Shown here in pieces: positions 23,668-32,426 of a stretch of DNA of 64,000 nt. The stretch is from Sporomusa acidovorans. GTDB lineage: Bacteria > Bacillota > Negativicutes > Sporomusales > Sporomusaceae. A model generated the notes under the pieces. It made no database searches. It saw only the letters and a list, made by a program, of their open reading frames with translations, and was not told the origin of the DNA. Each line of letters opens with the position of its first letter. Positions within the stretch are counted from its first letter, which is position 1. A program made the position numbers and the translations under genes. The stretch is taken from contig NZ_FNAM01000003.1 in the NCBI RefSeq assembly GCF_900101845.1, forward strand, positions 1 through 64,000, read 5' to 3'.

Positions 23668-23922
23668 ATGTATTATTGGGGCTATTCGGGAGGCAGTTAC
23701 GTAGGAAGCTTGCTATCAACTCTTGCGTCATTTCTTTTCTGGGCACTAGTGATAGTCGGCTTTGCCTATCTTATACGCTGGGCGTGGGACTTGGCCGGTG
23801 AAAAATTTGGTCAGCCAAAACCTGTAACCAATTCCCTGGAAATCGTCAAAAGACGTTACGCCAATGGGGAATTAAGCCGGGAAGAATATTTAGCTATAAG
23901 GGAAGAGTTACGTTCTTTGTAA
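23668..23922 (+). CDS. SHOCT-domain small membrane protein
   Basis: Predicted 84 aa; start 23 nt after the repeat gene, with TGGAGGG upstream. Tyr/Gly-rich leader (YYWGYSGGSY), one membrane segment (about 18-38), and a SHOCT motif (LEIVKRRYANGELSREEYLAI). Third gene of the 22704 operon; terminator follows. Confidence 0.87.
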   Translation: MYYWGYSGGSYVGSLLSTLASFLFWALVIVGFAYLIRWAWDLAGEKFGQPKPVTNSLEIVKRRYANGELSREEYLAIREELRSL

Positions 23923-23939
23923 CAAGTAGAGCTAACCAA

Positions 23940-23978
23940 GCAAACAGCGTCGTGAATAACGGCGCTGTTTGCTTTTTT
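23940..23978 (+). terminator. Rho-independent terminator
   Basis: GCAAACAGCG pairs with CGCTGTTTGC, followed by six T. Confidence 0.82.
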
Positions 23979-24058
23979 GTACTGTCATATTTGGAAAACT
24001 ACCAACATATCATCAATAATGCGATTGCCCATATTTAAGCATAGGGGGCTGAATAAAA

Positions 24059-24772
24059 GTGCGTTTGGCTACAGTAACTATACAGCGATTCAGGTTGTTT
24101 TCCGTTGTGCTACTGTTAGTATTAGTACCAATTGTTAACTTCCTGGCTGAAGAAGACCCGCTGGAAAACCCGCCTATTGCCGCAGTCCAAACACAGCCCA
24201 GCCAACCACCGCAGGGAGAAATAAATATAGTTGTCAAAATACCTGAGCGTGTACTTGAACTACATGATAGTACCGGATTATATAAAAAGTATCGGATTGC
24301 GGTTGGCAAAAGTGAAACACCAACACCGATCGGCGACTTTAAAGTAGTATGGAAGGATTATAACTGGGGAACCGGGTTTGGTACAAGATGGATGGGGATA
24401 AACGTACCGTGGGGAATCTATGGAATCCATGGTACGAATAAGCCGTGGTCTATTGGCAAGTACGCAAGTCATGGCTGTATTCGTATGCGAAACAGCGATA
24501 TAGAACAGTTATTTGAGTGGGTACCGCTAGGTACTATAGTTCGCATTGAAGGGCCGATAAACAAAGTCAAGAGAGAATTAAAACATAAGATGTCAGGGCA
24601 AGATGTAGTGCTCCTGCAGCGCAAATTAAAAGACATGGGCTATCTTTCTGACAGGGCGGATGGAATTTTTGGCAAAGCCACCGAGGAGGCAGTTAAAAAG
24701 TACCAGGAAGCCAACAATCTACAACCCACTGGTGTTGTAGATAATGGACTCGTTAACCTCCTGCAGATTTGA
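24059..24772 (+). CDS. L,D-transpeptidase (YkuD) with peptidoglycan-binding domain
   Basis: Predicted 237 aa from GTG 24059. Membrane anchor at about 12-32, a Pro/Gln linker, a YkuD domain (about 55-165) with the catalytic motif HGTNKPWSIGKYASHGCIRM (nucleophile Cys), and a C-terminal peptidoglycan-binding domain (VVLLQRKLKDMGY, GIFGKATEEAVKKYQ). It cross-links peptidoglycan stem peptides by 3-3 bonds or attaches proteins. It is the only gene of this type in the block; no TTCATA promoter precedes it. Confidence 0.92.
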   Translation: MRLATVTIQRFRLFSVVLLLVLVPIVNFLAEEDPLENPPIAAVQTQPSQPPQGEINIVVKIPERVLELHDSTGLYKKYRIAVGKSETPTPIGDFKVVWKDYNWGTGFGTRWMGINVPWGIYGIHGTNKPWSIGKYASHGCIRMRNSDIEQLFEWVPLGTIVRIEGPINKVKRELKHKMSGQDVVLLQRKLKDMGYLSDRADGIFGKATEEAVKKYQEANNLQPTGVVDNGLVNLLQI

Positions 24773-24822
24773 AAGACGCATTGTTGTTTTTAATATAGAA
24801 GAAAAACTAGCAATAGTAAAAA

Positions 24823-24865
24823 ATCATAATTTATTCATTAGAAATTCACATTGCTATGATAATAT
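24823..24865 (+). promoter_or_regulatory. TTCATA-repeat promoter
   Basis: ATCATA (24823), TTCATT (24834) and TTCACA (24845) in 11-bp register; 9-nt gap; TAATAT at 24860. Precedes the 24929 gene. Confidence 0.72.
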
Positions 24866-24928
24866 ACAAATATACCCAAGAAAAGGGAAGCTACGGTAAA
24901 TTAAGAAAGCAGCAGGAGGAGAATGTTT

Positions 24929-25108
24929 ATGAAAAAATTAATGGGTAAGGTTTTGTTCGCTTTATTAGTAGGTATGTTTGTGGCTAATGCCGCTATCGGT
25001 CCTGTTAATATTGTATCGGCTAACGAGCAGCATAACAGCCATTCCGAGCAGCAACAGGAGCAGGTACCGTCGAACGGCGATAAGAGCCAGGAACATAAAT
25101 CACACTAA
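24929..25108 (+). CDS. Small exported Gln/His-rich peptide
   Basis: Predicted 59 aa from ATG 24929, 9 nt after AGGAGG (ATG 24923 is too close). Signal peptide about 1-28, then a Gln/Glu/His-rich peptide (NEQHNSHSEQQQEQ) ending EHKSH. Paralogue of the 19240 gene in both signal peptide and composition. It precedes operon B as the other lies near operon A. Confidence 0.72.
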   Translation: MKKLMGKVLFALLVGMFVANAAIGPVNIVSANEQHNSHSEQQQEQVPSNGDKSQEHKSH

Positions 25109-25149
25109 GTTCAGGTAAAAAGTTAAAAGATATGCTTTAAAGCACTAAG

Positions 25150-25193
25150 GGCTAAGAAGAATCCTACGGTGGGTTACTTCTTGGCCTTTTTCT
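25150..25193 (+). terminator. Rho-independent terminator
   Basis: GGCTAAGAAG pairs with CTTCTTGGCC, then TTTTTCTG. Confidence 0.7.
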
Positions 25194-25199
25194 GTATAA

Positions 25200-25221
25200 C
25201 CGGGCGCAGGCCCGGTTTTTT
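25200..25221 (+). terminator. Second terminator hairpin
   Basis: CCGGGC pairs with GCCCGG, followed by six T, just after the previous hairpin. Between it and 25320 I see no clear promoter for operon B. Confidence 0.75.
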
Positions 25222-25319
25222 GCTGTTCTGTCGAAAGTTTGTGGCTGTTATAAAAAAACGCATAAAGCCAAGGCAATATTGTCATATTAACCTTGAAACC
25301 ATGAGTTGGAGTTGATGTG

Positions 25320-26348
25320 ATGAGGTTCCTGTTTTTTCTTGTTATTGTTGTATTAATTGCTGGTGTAGCGCTATACGGCGCGCAGATGATGGGGATTCAG
25401 ATTCCGTATGTGTCCCAGTTTTTTGCCAATATGGCCCCTGGTGGCGGCCATGGCGGCCATCAGATGCCTGGCATGCAGGGCGGAAATGTGATGCCGCCCA
25501 GCCCGTTCAATAATTTGGCCAGTCAGAATAAAGACAGGCTGGTACAAGCCACTACCATACTGAATCAGGCGATGGAGCTTATAACTAATGATCCGTATTC
25601 CCAGATTACCCAACCCAGTCAGACAACCCCGCCTACGCGGGATAGTGGCACAGGGGCAATTACTATCCCCCCGCGCGACGGTGTAACCATTAACATTAAT
25701 CCAGGTAAAGAGCGGCGGGATTTTCCGCCCAATACAGGCAATATTGTGTATGATCAAACAAAACTAGAGCAGCTGCACAACGGCATCTTTAAGTTTTCGC
25801 AGGCCATGATGCTGCTTAACGAACTCAATAACGATTTAACCGACCAGAGTGTTATGCCTGAAGCCAATCCCCCTACGGCTGACACCTATGTTGTCAGATA
25901 CAACCTGATTCAGCAGAACCGGGCTAAACTGGTTCAGGCCAACCGACTGCTCCAGGAATCGGTAGCCATGGCCAACGTAAACCCGTATGCCCCTGCTGAT
26001 GGCTATGTGTATAATACCCAAAAGATGCAGCAGCTGCATCAGGGCATTTACGAATTGGCGCGTAGTGCACTCATCTTGAGTCGGTTAAGTGACGATTTGA
26101 ACCAGCAAATGACCCAAATGGCTTATGAGGCCAGGCAGGCCAGGGTACAAATGCCGGCTAACTCCATGGCCGGTATGAGCGGCATAGCTGGTATGAATAC
26201 CATGACCAACATGCAGCATGGGTCGATGACTGGGGGAGACAGTTCCTGGATATTTAATCTAGCGATCATTATCATTGCGTTTGGTATGGTGCTGGGGGTC
26301 TTGATTCTCATCAAGCGGCTGATTAATGATGTGAAAGCCTCCCAGTAA
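25320..26348 (+). CDS. Operon B, gene 1: large exported protein anchored at both ends
   Basis: About 342 aa; ATG 25320 lies 8 nt after GGAG (GTG 25317 possible). Paralogue of the 13977 product: N-terminal membrane segment, Gly/His/Met linker (GGGHGGHQMPGMQGG), conserved SPFNNLASQNKDRLVQA, TNDPYSQIT, QLHNGIFKFSQA and NDLTDQSV, and a C-terminal membrane segment (about 312-333). First gene of operon B. Unlike operon A, there is no TTCATA promoter upstream, so the two copies are probably expressed under different conditions. Confidence 0.8.
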   Translation: MRFLFFLVIVVLIAGVALYGAQMMGIQIPYVSQFFANMAPGGGHGGHQMPGMQGGNVMPPSPFNNLASQNKDRLVQATTILNQAMELITNDPYSQITQPSQTTPPTRDSGTGAITIPPRDGVTININPGKERRDFPPNTGNIVYDQTKLEQLHNGIFKFSQAMMLLNELNNDLTDQSVMPEANPPTADTYVVRYNLIQQNRAKLVQANRLLQESVAMANVNPYAPADGYVYNTQKMQQLHQGIYELARSALILSRLSDDLNQQMTQMAYEARQARVQMPANSMAGMSGIAGMNTMTNMQHGSMTGGDSSWIFNLAIIIIAFGMVLGVLILIKRLINDVKASQ

Positions 26349-26385
26349 CCATTTACCATAAATTAAAAAGAAAGGAAGGGACAGT

Positions 26386-27069
26386 ATGGGTGATACAACA
26401 AAAGGGGATCCCATTTTAAGAGTAGTCCTCATTGTCTTTGTGGGACTGCTGGTCTTCGGTTTCTTGTTTGGCAGTAATTTCGGCGGGACTGGTTATGCTG
26501 GCAATAATGCCGGGCATCACGGTATGGCGGCTGCTGGCGGCTATGGGGGAGGAGCCTTCTTCGACGGTTTAATCCCAGGGCTCATCGGGTTTCTCATGCA
26601 TCTATTGGTCTTGGTGCTGGTGTTTGCGCTGATTGCCGGGTTAATTATGGGCATCCGCAAATTCATCAATCAGCCGGACGGTTTTGTAAAGTCGTCCAAG
26701 GCCATGGAGTATGTTAATCAAGATCCGGTGCTTAGAACCATGGCCGTCGTGCTCGCCGTAGTGTTTGGTCTATACTTTATTACGGCGCTCTTTAATGGTA
26801 TGCAGTCTGGCGGCGGGTATGGTGCGTCACCACAGGTCATGTTGTTCATGCTCATTGGGTTCTTAGTTAAGCTCCTAATGCTGGCGCTTGTCATCACCTT
26901 AACGGTGGCTTTGGTGCAGTATTTGAAAGCCCAATTTGATAACGAACAGGTTAGTCAACAGGCAAGCGGTGCTAGCACGATTCAGGTTGAACCGCCGGCG
27001 CAACTGTCTTCGCCGCCTTCTTTTAACCCAAATGGTAATAAACCGGGAGATAAACGCGAAGGGAAATAG
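26386..27069 (+). CDS. Operon B, gene 2: four-TM membrane protein
   Basis: Predicted 227 aa, paralogue of the 15077 product: MGDTTKGDPILRVVLIVFVG at the start, a Gly/His-rich loop (NNAGHHGMAAAGG), four membrane segments, and the internal DPVLRT repeat at the third. AAAGGAAGGG precedes the ATG. Function unknown. Confidence 0.8.
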   Translation: MGDTTKGDPILRVVLIVFVGLLVFGFLFGSNFGGTGYAGNNAGHHGMAAAGGYGGGAFFDGLIPGLIGFLMHLLVLVLVFALIAGLIMGIRKFINQPDGFVKSSKAMEYVNQDPVLRTMAVVLAVVFGLYFITALFNGMQSGGGYGASPQVMLFMLIGFLVKLLMLALVITLTVALVQYLKAQFDNEQVSQQASGASTIQVEPPAQLSSPPSFNPNGNKPGDKREGK

Positions 27070-27852
27070 TTGGTAACCGTGAAACTTCGACTGGAATTTG
27101 TTGTGCATTGGCTGTTAACTGTTATTTTTGCCGTACTTGCCATCAGTGGCTTGGCTATGGTTGGTGCCAGATTTGCTTGGGTACTTAACTATGACATTGC
27201 TACTGCCGACTTTGTCCACAGGGTAATCGCTGTTCCCTATGTAGTGCTAGCTTTCCTTGCCCTTGGACAGGAGTTGGCCCGGGTGCTTAAAGATGACAGT
27301 CAGCGTGATTTAGGCTGGGGAATATTTGGCAGGCAAGGATACGGGTTGTTTACTCTGCTGACAACTTTATTATTCATTGTCACTGGCATTATCCTCTGGA
27401 AAAGCCATCATGGCAACAAGGCTGCCCTGGCATTTGCTATGTTTGTACACGAAAAATTGACCTATATTGTACTGGCTAGCTTAGTATGGCATATGTACCA
27501 GAAAGCACACGCCCTGCTATGGCCAAAACAGCAAACGTCTGGTAATCTGATGACCCAGCAATGGTTCAAGGTAGTCATATGGTTTATTGCCTCTGCTTTT
27601 TTCTTTGCGGTGGCAGTCAGCATGATAGCGTTTGGCGGGCCTGACCCTAGTAAGCAGCAGGTGGAGGCATTTATGGCCGGCATGATGCAAGCCATGAAAA
27701 ACTCGCTGATGGGCATAGCGGCTATGGATTCAAGTGGGCAAAGCGGTGTAGTGGAGCTGTCGGTGCCGCTGTTTACCGATTTGCTGGTGATAGCGCTGGT
27801 TTTGGCGGCTTACCTGGTGTGGAGGAGCGCGAAATCGAATGAACCAGGCTAA
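27070..27852 (+). CDS. Operon B, gene 3: b-type cytochrome-like membrane protein
   Basis: 260 aa from TTG 27070 (AAGGGA 5 nt upstream) or 257 from GTG 27079, which matches the start of the operon A paralogue. Counting from 27079, His 10, 47, 110, 111, 124, 138 and 144 are all conserved with the 15759 product (VVHWLL, FVHRVI, WKSHHGN, FVHEKL, VWHMYQKAH). About six membrane segments. Probable haem-b electron carrier; family placement in the b561/DUF4405 group is by motif only. Confidence 0.75.
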   Translation: MVTVKLRLEFVVHWLLTVIFAVLAISGLAMVGARFAWVLNYDIATADFVHRVIAVPYVVLAFLALGQELARVLKDDSQRDLGWGIFGRQGYGLFTLLTTLLFIVTGIILWKSHHGNKAALAFAMFVHEKLTYIVLASLVWHMYQKAHALLWPKQQTSGNLMTQQWFKVVIWFIASAFFFAVAVSMIAFGGPDPSKQQVEAFMAGMMQAMKNSLMGIAAMDSSGQSGVVELSVPLFTDLLVIALVLAAYLVWRSAKSNEPG

Positions 27853-28192
27853 ACTTCATTTCTGGCAACTATCCTTTATATTTTTGCTGGTTGTTGTCTT
27901 GGTATTGCTCAACGTATGGCAAAATCATCAGGCTGAGACCAGTAACATGATGACCCAGATGATGGGGCAAAGCATGGGCGATATGATGCGCATGATGCAT
28001 GCATCCAATATCACACTCTCTGATCTCCTGGTCTGGAAGCAGGAAATGGCCCAGTCTATGACCATGAACATGCATGACCAGGGCGGTTATTTGCGGTGGG
28101 TGCATGACTTTACCACAAACATCATTTTTTTCCTCACGCCGTTTATTTTGTCCATAACTCTATTTTTGTTAATCGTGTGGCACTTGAGGTGA
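27839..28192 (+). CDS. Operon B, gene 4: small two-TM protein with Met/His cluster
   Basis: Predicted 117 aa; overlaps the preceding stop by 14 nt. Two membrane segments flank SMGDMMRMMHASNIT, identical to the operon A copy at 16534, followed by SDLLVWK. An extra Met/His stretch (SMTMNMHDQ) is present here. Function unknown. Confidence 0.78.
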   Translation: MNQAKLHFWQLSFIFLLVVVLVLLNVWQNHQAETSNMMTQMMGQSMGDMMRMMHASNITLSDLLVWKQEMAQSMTMNMHDQGGYLRWVHDFTTNIIFFLTPFILSITLFLLIVWHLR

Positions 28193-28197
28193 ATGTA

Positions 28198-28974
28198 TTG
28201 AGCAGTCTTGGCTTCCTGGGATCAATGTATATGTTTTTCCTGATCGCTTTGCTGGTAGTGGCGCTGGGCGCAGGGGCTAATTATTTGGCTCATAGCGTTG
28301 TTAGCGTACTAGGCAAGCCGGATACCGCGCCTTCCAACACGAATTACACTACAAAATTTAAGGGAGGATATAAACTTATGGAAAACAATCCGTGGCTCAG
28401 ATATGCCTTGTATTCGTTTCTGGGTATCTTGCTGTTAATGGCTGTTGTTGGTCTGCTTGCGCCGAATCAACAATCGATGTATGGCCAGTCGTATGGCCGC
28501 GGTCAGATGATGCCAGGTATGAATGCCGGTTTTGCCGGTAATATGCAAATGCCGTATGGTAATGCCGCATTTAACGGTGGCATGATGGTGCCGGTCATTA
28601 TGGTACCTGTCAACAGTATGCCAATGGGTAATATGATGGGCCAGATGCCGATGGGCCAAATGTCTATGGGGCAAATGCCAATGGGTATGCAAGGCGGCAA
28701 TATGGGTATGATGGGTATGCCGATGGGTATGCAAGGTGGTAATATGGGCATGATGGGACAGATGCCAATGGGCATGCAAGGCGGCGGTATGGGTATGATG
28801 GGTATGCCAATGGGTATGCAAGGCGGCGGTGGTATGGGTAATATGCAAGGTGGCGGTGGCATGGGCATGATGAACATGTCGAGTGGTGGCGGTATGTCCG
28901 GTATGTCGAGCGGCAGTTCTGCTGGCGGCGGTATGTCTGGCGGTTCCTCTGGCGGCGGTATGGGCATGATGTAG
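28198..28974 (+). CDS. Operon B, gene 5: membrane-anchored Met/Gly-rich protein
   Basis: About 258 aa from TTG 28198, aligned with the ATG of the operon A copy (both preceded by GAGGTG). Two membrane segments, then a Met/Gly/Gln-rich region with irregular units such as GQMPMGMQGGNMGMMGMPMG and a Ser/Gly/Met tail. Unlike the operon A copy, the repeats are degenerate. An internal ATG at 28378, 10 nt after AGGGAGG, gives a 198-aa form starting MENNPWLRYALYSF. Likely soft-metal binding (inference). Confidence 0.82.
   Translation: MSSLGFLGSMYMFFLIALLVVALGAGANYLAHSVVSVLGKPDTAPSNTNYTTKFKGGYKLMENNPWLRYALYSFLGILLLMAVVGLLAPNQQSMYGQSYGRGQMMPGMNAGFAGNMQMPYGNAAFNGGMMVPVIMVPVNSMPMGNMMGQMPMGQMSMGQMPMGMQGGNMGMMGMPMGMQGGNMGMMGQMPMGMQGGGMGMMGMPMGMQGGGGMGNMQGGGGMGMMNMSSGGGMSGMSSGSSAGGGMSGGSSGGGMGMM
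28378..28380 (+). promoter_or_regulatory. Internal translation start with strong ribosome site
   Basis: AGGGAGG at 28361-28367 precedes an in-frame ATG; the same arrangement exists at 17066 in operon A. Confidence 0.65.
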
Positions 28975-28975
28975 T

Positions 28976-29416
28976 ATGCGTAAACTTTTTATAGCAGTTT
29001 GCGTAGTAAGTTTACTACTGATAGCTGGTTGCAGTGGTCAAAAGAGCCAGACGCCGCCAGCTCCTCCTGCTCAGCAGCAGGGCGGCGGACAACAAGCTCA
29101 GCACAACATGGCCAATATGGAAGACCCCAATCCTATTATGGCGCAAATGAATCAAGCGCTTGATGATGTGGCCGCCAAGTCACAAGCCAATAAGCTTACC
29201 GAAGCCAGACCTTCGGCAGGTAATCTGGTTACCCTCAATAATCGCCTGTCATCCCATTTTTCGGATACTGGGTTTCGAGATCGTTTAAGTCAAGCCATTA
29301 CGGCTCTGAATAGCGAAGTCAACAAACCCTCACCTGATAAGGCGGCGGTAGATAAGCAAGTCGAAACGATAAGAGGTCTAATTAAAGAAGCTCCCAGCAA
29401 AATGATGCCCCATTAA
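28976..29416 (+). CDS. Operon B, gene 6: helical lipoprotein
   Basis: Predicted 146 aa, starting 1 nt after the preceding stop. Signal peptide with lipobox LIAGC, a Pro/Gln-rich linker, a short Met/His stretch (QHNMANMEDPNPIMAQM), then a helical domain paralogous to the lipoprotein at 18570. In operon A the paralogue is separated and has its own TTCATA promoter. Function unknown. Confidence 0.82.
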   Translation: MRKLFIAVCVVSLLLIAGCSGQKSQTPPAPPAQQQGGGQQAQHNMANMEDPNPIMAQMNQALDDVAAKSQANKLTEARPSAGNLVTLNNRLSSHFSDTGFRDRLSQAITALNSEVNKPSPDKAAVDKQVETIRGLIKEAPSKMMPH

Positions 29417-29423
29417 CTGTTAG

Positions 29424-29456
29424 GAAAAGCCTTTGCACAGCGCAAAGGCTTTTTCT
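29424..29456. terminator. Bidirectional terminator between operon B and adhE
   Basis: AAAAGCCTTTGC pairs with GCAAAGGCTTTT, with T-tracts in both directions. Confidence 0.85.
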
Positions 29457-29466
29457 TATGTTTTTA

Positions 29467-32061
29467 TCATTCACCTTTATAAGCTTGCTGGTAAATTTCC
29501 TTTAACTCCGATACTAATGGCATTCTTGGATTAGCGGTGGTGCATTGGTCTTCAAAAGCCTTGTCTGCCAATTCATCCAAAACCTTTGAAAACTTACTTT
29601 CCGGTATGCCGCAAGCTTGTATAGTCAAAGGCATGTGCAGTTTCTTCATCAGGTCTTTTATAGCATCTATCAGACTATTTATGCCTTCTTCGGTAGTGTG
29701 GCTGTTTAATCCTAAGTATTTCGCTATTTCCGCATATTTTTCATCAGCGACATAGTGCTCGTATTTCGGGAAGGCATTAAACTTAGTGGGCTTGGTAGAA
29801 TTGTATCTGATTACATATGGCAGCAAGACAGCGTTTGCTTTGCCATGGGGAATATGGAATTCTCCACCCAGTTTATGGGCTAAACTGTGGTTAATTCCCA
29901 AGAAAGCGTTAGTAAAGGCCATTCCGGCAATACATGACGCATTATGCATCTTTTCACGGGCTATTTTGTCTTCTCCATTTTGATAGGCTCGCGGGAGATA
30001 TTCAAAGACCAGTTGGATGGCTTTCATCGCCAGCGCGTCCGTATAGTCGGAAGCCATAACCGACGCATACGCTTCAATTGCGTGCGTTAAAACGTCCATT
30101 CCGGTATCAGCGGTTACCGTGTGTGGCACTGATTGAACAAAGTCCGGGTCGATGATGGCAACGTCCGGGGTCAGTTCATAATCTGCCAAAGGATATTTGA
30201 TTTCTCTTTTCGGGTCAGTAATAACAGTAAAGGAAGAAACCTCAGAGCCTGTACCCGAAGTGGTGGGTATAGCCACAAACTTGGCTTTTATCCCAAGGGG
30301 CGGATACTTAACCACTTTCTTGCGGATATCCATAAATTTCATACGAAGGTCAGCAAAATCAGTTTCAGGATGTTCATAAAATAGCCAGATTGCTTTCGCG
30401 GCATCAATCGCTGAGCCGCCTCCGAGAGCAATAATTACGTCCGGTTGGAATTTGCTGATGGCATCAACGCCTTTAAGCACTGTTTCGACAGTCGGATCTG
30501 GCTGGACTTCGGCAAAGATTTCTGAATGGACATAACTCCTACCGTCCCGATTGCGTAAGTGGTGAAGAACTTTGTCCACATAACCCAGCTCTACCATGAT
30601 TTTGTCAGTAACAATAAAGGCTTTTGAAATATTGGGCATCTTGGCAAGATACTGGACAGAACCGGGCGCGAAATAAATTTTTTCCGGTATTTTAAACCAT
30701 TGCATATTATACCTTCTCTTGACAACACGTTTTTTATTAATCAAATTAACAGCCGTGACATTTGCTGTTGTACTGTTTCGGCCGAATGATCCACAACCTA
30801 ACGTAAGAGACGGCATACTCGTGTTATAAATATCGCCGATGGCGCCATGGCTGGAAGGCTGATTGATAATAATTCTGCCGGTATTGGCCTTTTCCGCATA
30901 CTGATTGATAACAGCGTCATCATTGGAATGAATGACTGCCGAATGTCCCGCCCCGCCGAAATTGATCATTTCTACTGCTCGCTGGATGCCTTCCTTAGAA
31001 TCCGTAACTTTATAACAGGCCAACACCGGGCTTAATTTTTCTCTGGACAAGGGATACTCGGGCCCGACTCCTGCTAATTCAGCAATAAGTATTTTGATGT
31101 CTGTTGGAACTTCAAATCCGGACATTTGGGCAATGGTGTAAGCCGACTGGCCAACAATTTCGGGATTCACATTGCCTGAGCTTTCATCGAAAACAGTCTT
31201 CTCTAATTTTCCTCGTTCTTCATCATTGACAAAATAGCAGCTATGACGCTTCATATAGTCTGTAACAGCGTCATAGATGGCGGCATCAATGATTACGGCC
31301 TGCTCTGAGGCACAAATCATACCATTGTCTAAGGTCTTGGATACTATCAAGTCGGTTACTGCCCGCTTTACATCTGCGGTCTTTTCAATATAGCAAGGCA
31401 CATTGCCAGGTCCAACCCCTAACGCTGGTTTGCCTGCGCTATAGGCGGCTTTGACCATGGATGAACCGCCAGTAGCCAGGATCAGGGAAATGCCATCATT
31501 TTTCATTAACGCCTGGGTTGATTCCAGGGAAGGCTCGTCCGTCCATTGAATGCAATATTCCGGCGCGCCGGCTTTAATGGCAGCTTCGCGCATCACTTTG
31601 GCGGCTGCTACACTGCATTCCTGGGAATGGGGATGAAAGGCAAATATAATCGGATTTCTTGTTTTCATTGCAATAATGGATTTAAACAGGGTTGTTGAAG
31701 TAGGATTGGTGACCGGTGTAATGCCGGCAATGATTCCCACCGGTTCAGCTATTTCAAAATAGTCTTCTTCTTCGTTGTCTTCCAGTATCCCTACCGTTTT
31801 TTGGTATTTGATACTGTGATAAACATACTCTGTAGCAAACAGATTTTTAATAATCTTATCTTCATAAACGCCTTTTTTGGTTTCTTCGACAGCCATTTTA
31901 GCCAGTTTCATATGGTTTTCCAGCCCGGCCAGAGCCATTGCTTTAACAATATGATCTACCTGTTCCTGGCTAAGTTTGACCATTGCCGTGAGTGCGTTTT
32001 TTCCGTTTTCTACTAAAATCTCTATCCTGTCAGGTATGTTCTTGTGATTGTTGTCAGTCAT
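29467..32061 (-). CDS. adhE: Bifunctional acetaldehyde/alcohol dehydrogenase
   Basis: About 864 aa, the normal AdhE size. The N-terminal aldehyde dehydrogenase half has GPGNVPCYIE and the catalytic Cys in DNGMICASEQ. The C-terminal iron-dependent alcohol dehydrogenase half starts at about 455 (WFKIPEKIYFAPGSV), with the nucleotide-binding GGGSAIDAAK and iron-ligand region GINHSLAHKLGGEFHIPHG. It converts acetyl-CoA to ethanol with NADH, and the reverse. ATG 32061 lies 6 nt after AGGAGG; the in-frame TTG 32067 abuts it. Independent of the metal regulon as far as can be seen. Confidence 0.97.
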   Translation of the reverse strand: MTDNNHKNIPDRIEILVENGKNALTAMVKLSQEQVDHIVKAMALAGLENHMKLAKMAVEETKKGVYEDKIIKNLFATEYVYHSIKYQKTVGILEDNEEEDYFEIAEPVGIIAGITPVTNPTSTTLFKSIIAMKTRNPIIFAFHPHSQECSVAAAKVMREAAIKAGAPEYCIQWTDEPSLESTQALMKNDGISLILATGGSSMVKAAYSAGKPALGVGPGNVPCYIEKTADVKRAVTDLIVSKTLDNGMICASEQAVIIDAAIYDAVTDYMKRHSCYFVNDEERGKLEKTVFDESSGNVNPEIVGQSAYTIAQMSGFEVPTDIKILIAELAGVGPEYPLSREKLSPVLACYKVTDSKEGIQRAVEMINFGGAGHSAVIHSNDDAVINQYAEKANTGRIIINQPSSHGAIGDIYNTSMPSLTLGCGSFGRNSTTANVTAVNLINKKRVVKRRYNMQWFKIPEKIYFAPGSVQYLAKMPNISKAFIVTDKIMVELGYVDKVLHHLRNRDGRSYVHSEIFAEVQPDPTVETVLKGVDAISKFQPDVIIALGGGSAIDAAKAIWLFYEHPETDFADLRMKFMDIRKKVVKYPPLGIKAKFVAIPTTSGTGSEVSSFTVITDPKREIKYPLADYELTPDVAIIDPDFVQSVPHTVTADTGMDVLTHAIEAYASVMASDYTDALAMKAIQLVFEYLPRAYQNGEDKIAREKMHNASCIAGMAFTNAFLGINHSLAHKLGGEFHIPHGKANAVLLPYVIRYNSTKPTKFNAFPKYEHYVADEKYAEIAKYLGLNSHTTEEGINSLIDAIKDLMKKLHMPLTIQACGIPESKFSKVLDELADKAFEDQCTTANPRMPLVSELKEIYQQAYKGE

Positions 32062-32203
32062 ATCCAACCTCCTAGTATTGCTTCTACTAGTGTGTTAGAT
32101 AATGCCAGGTTTTATTAATGTTTAGGCAATTGCTCCAATCCACCGGAGCCAGGTTTAAATGCAACCGAAATGGTTATATTATACCTGGATGGGGGGTGAG
32201 ATC

Positions 32204-32383
32204 ATGGCAAACAGACAGCAGATCCAACAATGTATCACTGATTGTACCAACACGGCCAATATGCTGCGGACAGCGGCCAACGCTGTTCCTAACGCCGGGG
32301 TGAGGGAAATGGTTACATTTGGCGCAACTCATGTTGAAATGTGTATTCGCCAGTGTGAACATGCGTCCATGCAAGCCCAATAA
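32204..32383 (+). CDS. Small paired-Cys helical protein (59 aa)
   Basis: ATG 32204 follows GGGGGGTGAG. It contains two CxxxC motifs, QQCITDCTNT near the N-terminus and MCIRQCEHA near the C-terminus, separated by a His-bearing helix, consistent with a two-helix hairpin. The next gene encodes a relative. CxxxC helices with Cys facing each other recall half of a Csp/DUF326 four-helix copper bundle. Metal binding is inferred. Confidence 0.65.
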   Translation: MANRQQIQQCITDCTNTANMLRTAANAVPNAGVREMVTFGATHVEMCIRQCEHASMQAQ

Positions 32384-32426
32384 GATTCAATTTTATACAA
32401 TCATTAAAGAAAGAGGTGAACCATGT

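Noticed and set aside
24855-24860. TATGAT as the -10 box at the 24823 promoter
   Set aside because: It would leave a gap of only 4 nt, whereas all other sites have 9; TAATAT at 24860 fits the rule.
25222-25319. A TTCATA promoter for operon B
   Set aside because: Only a stray GTCATATTAAC is present, with no repeat register and no -10 at the right place.
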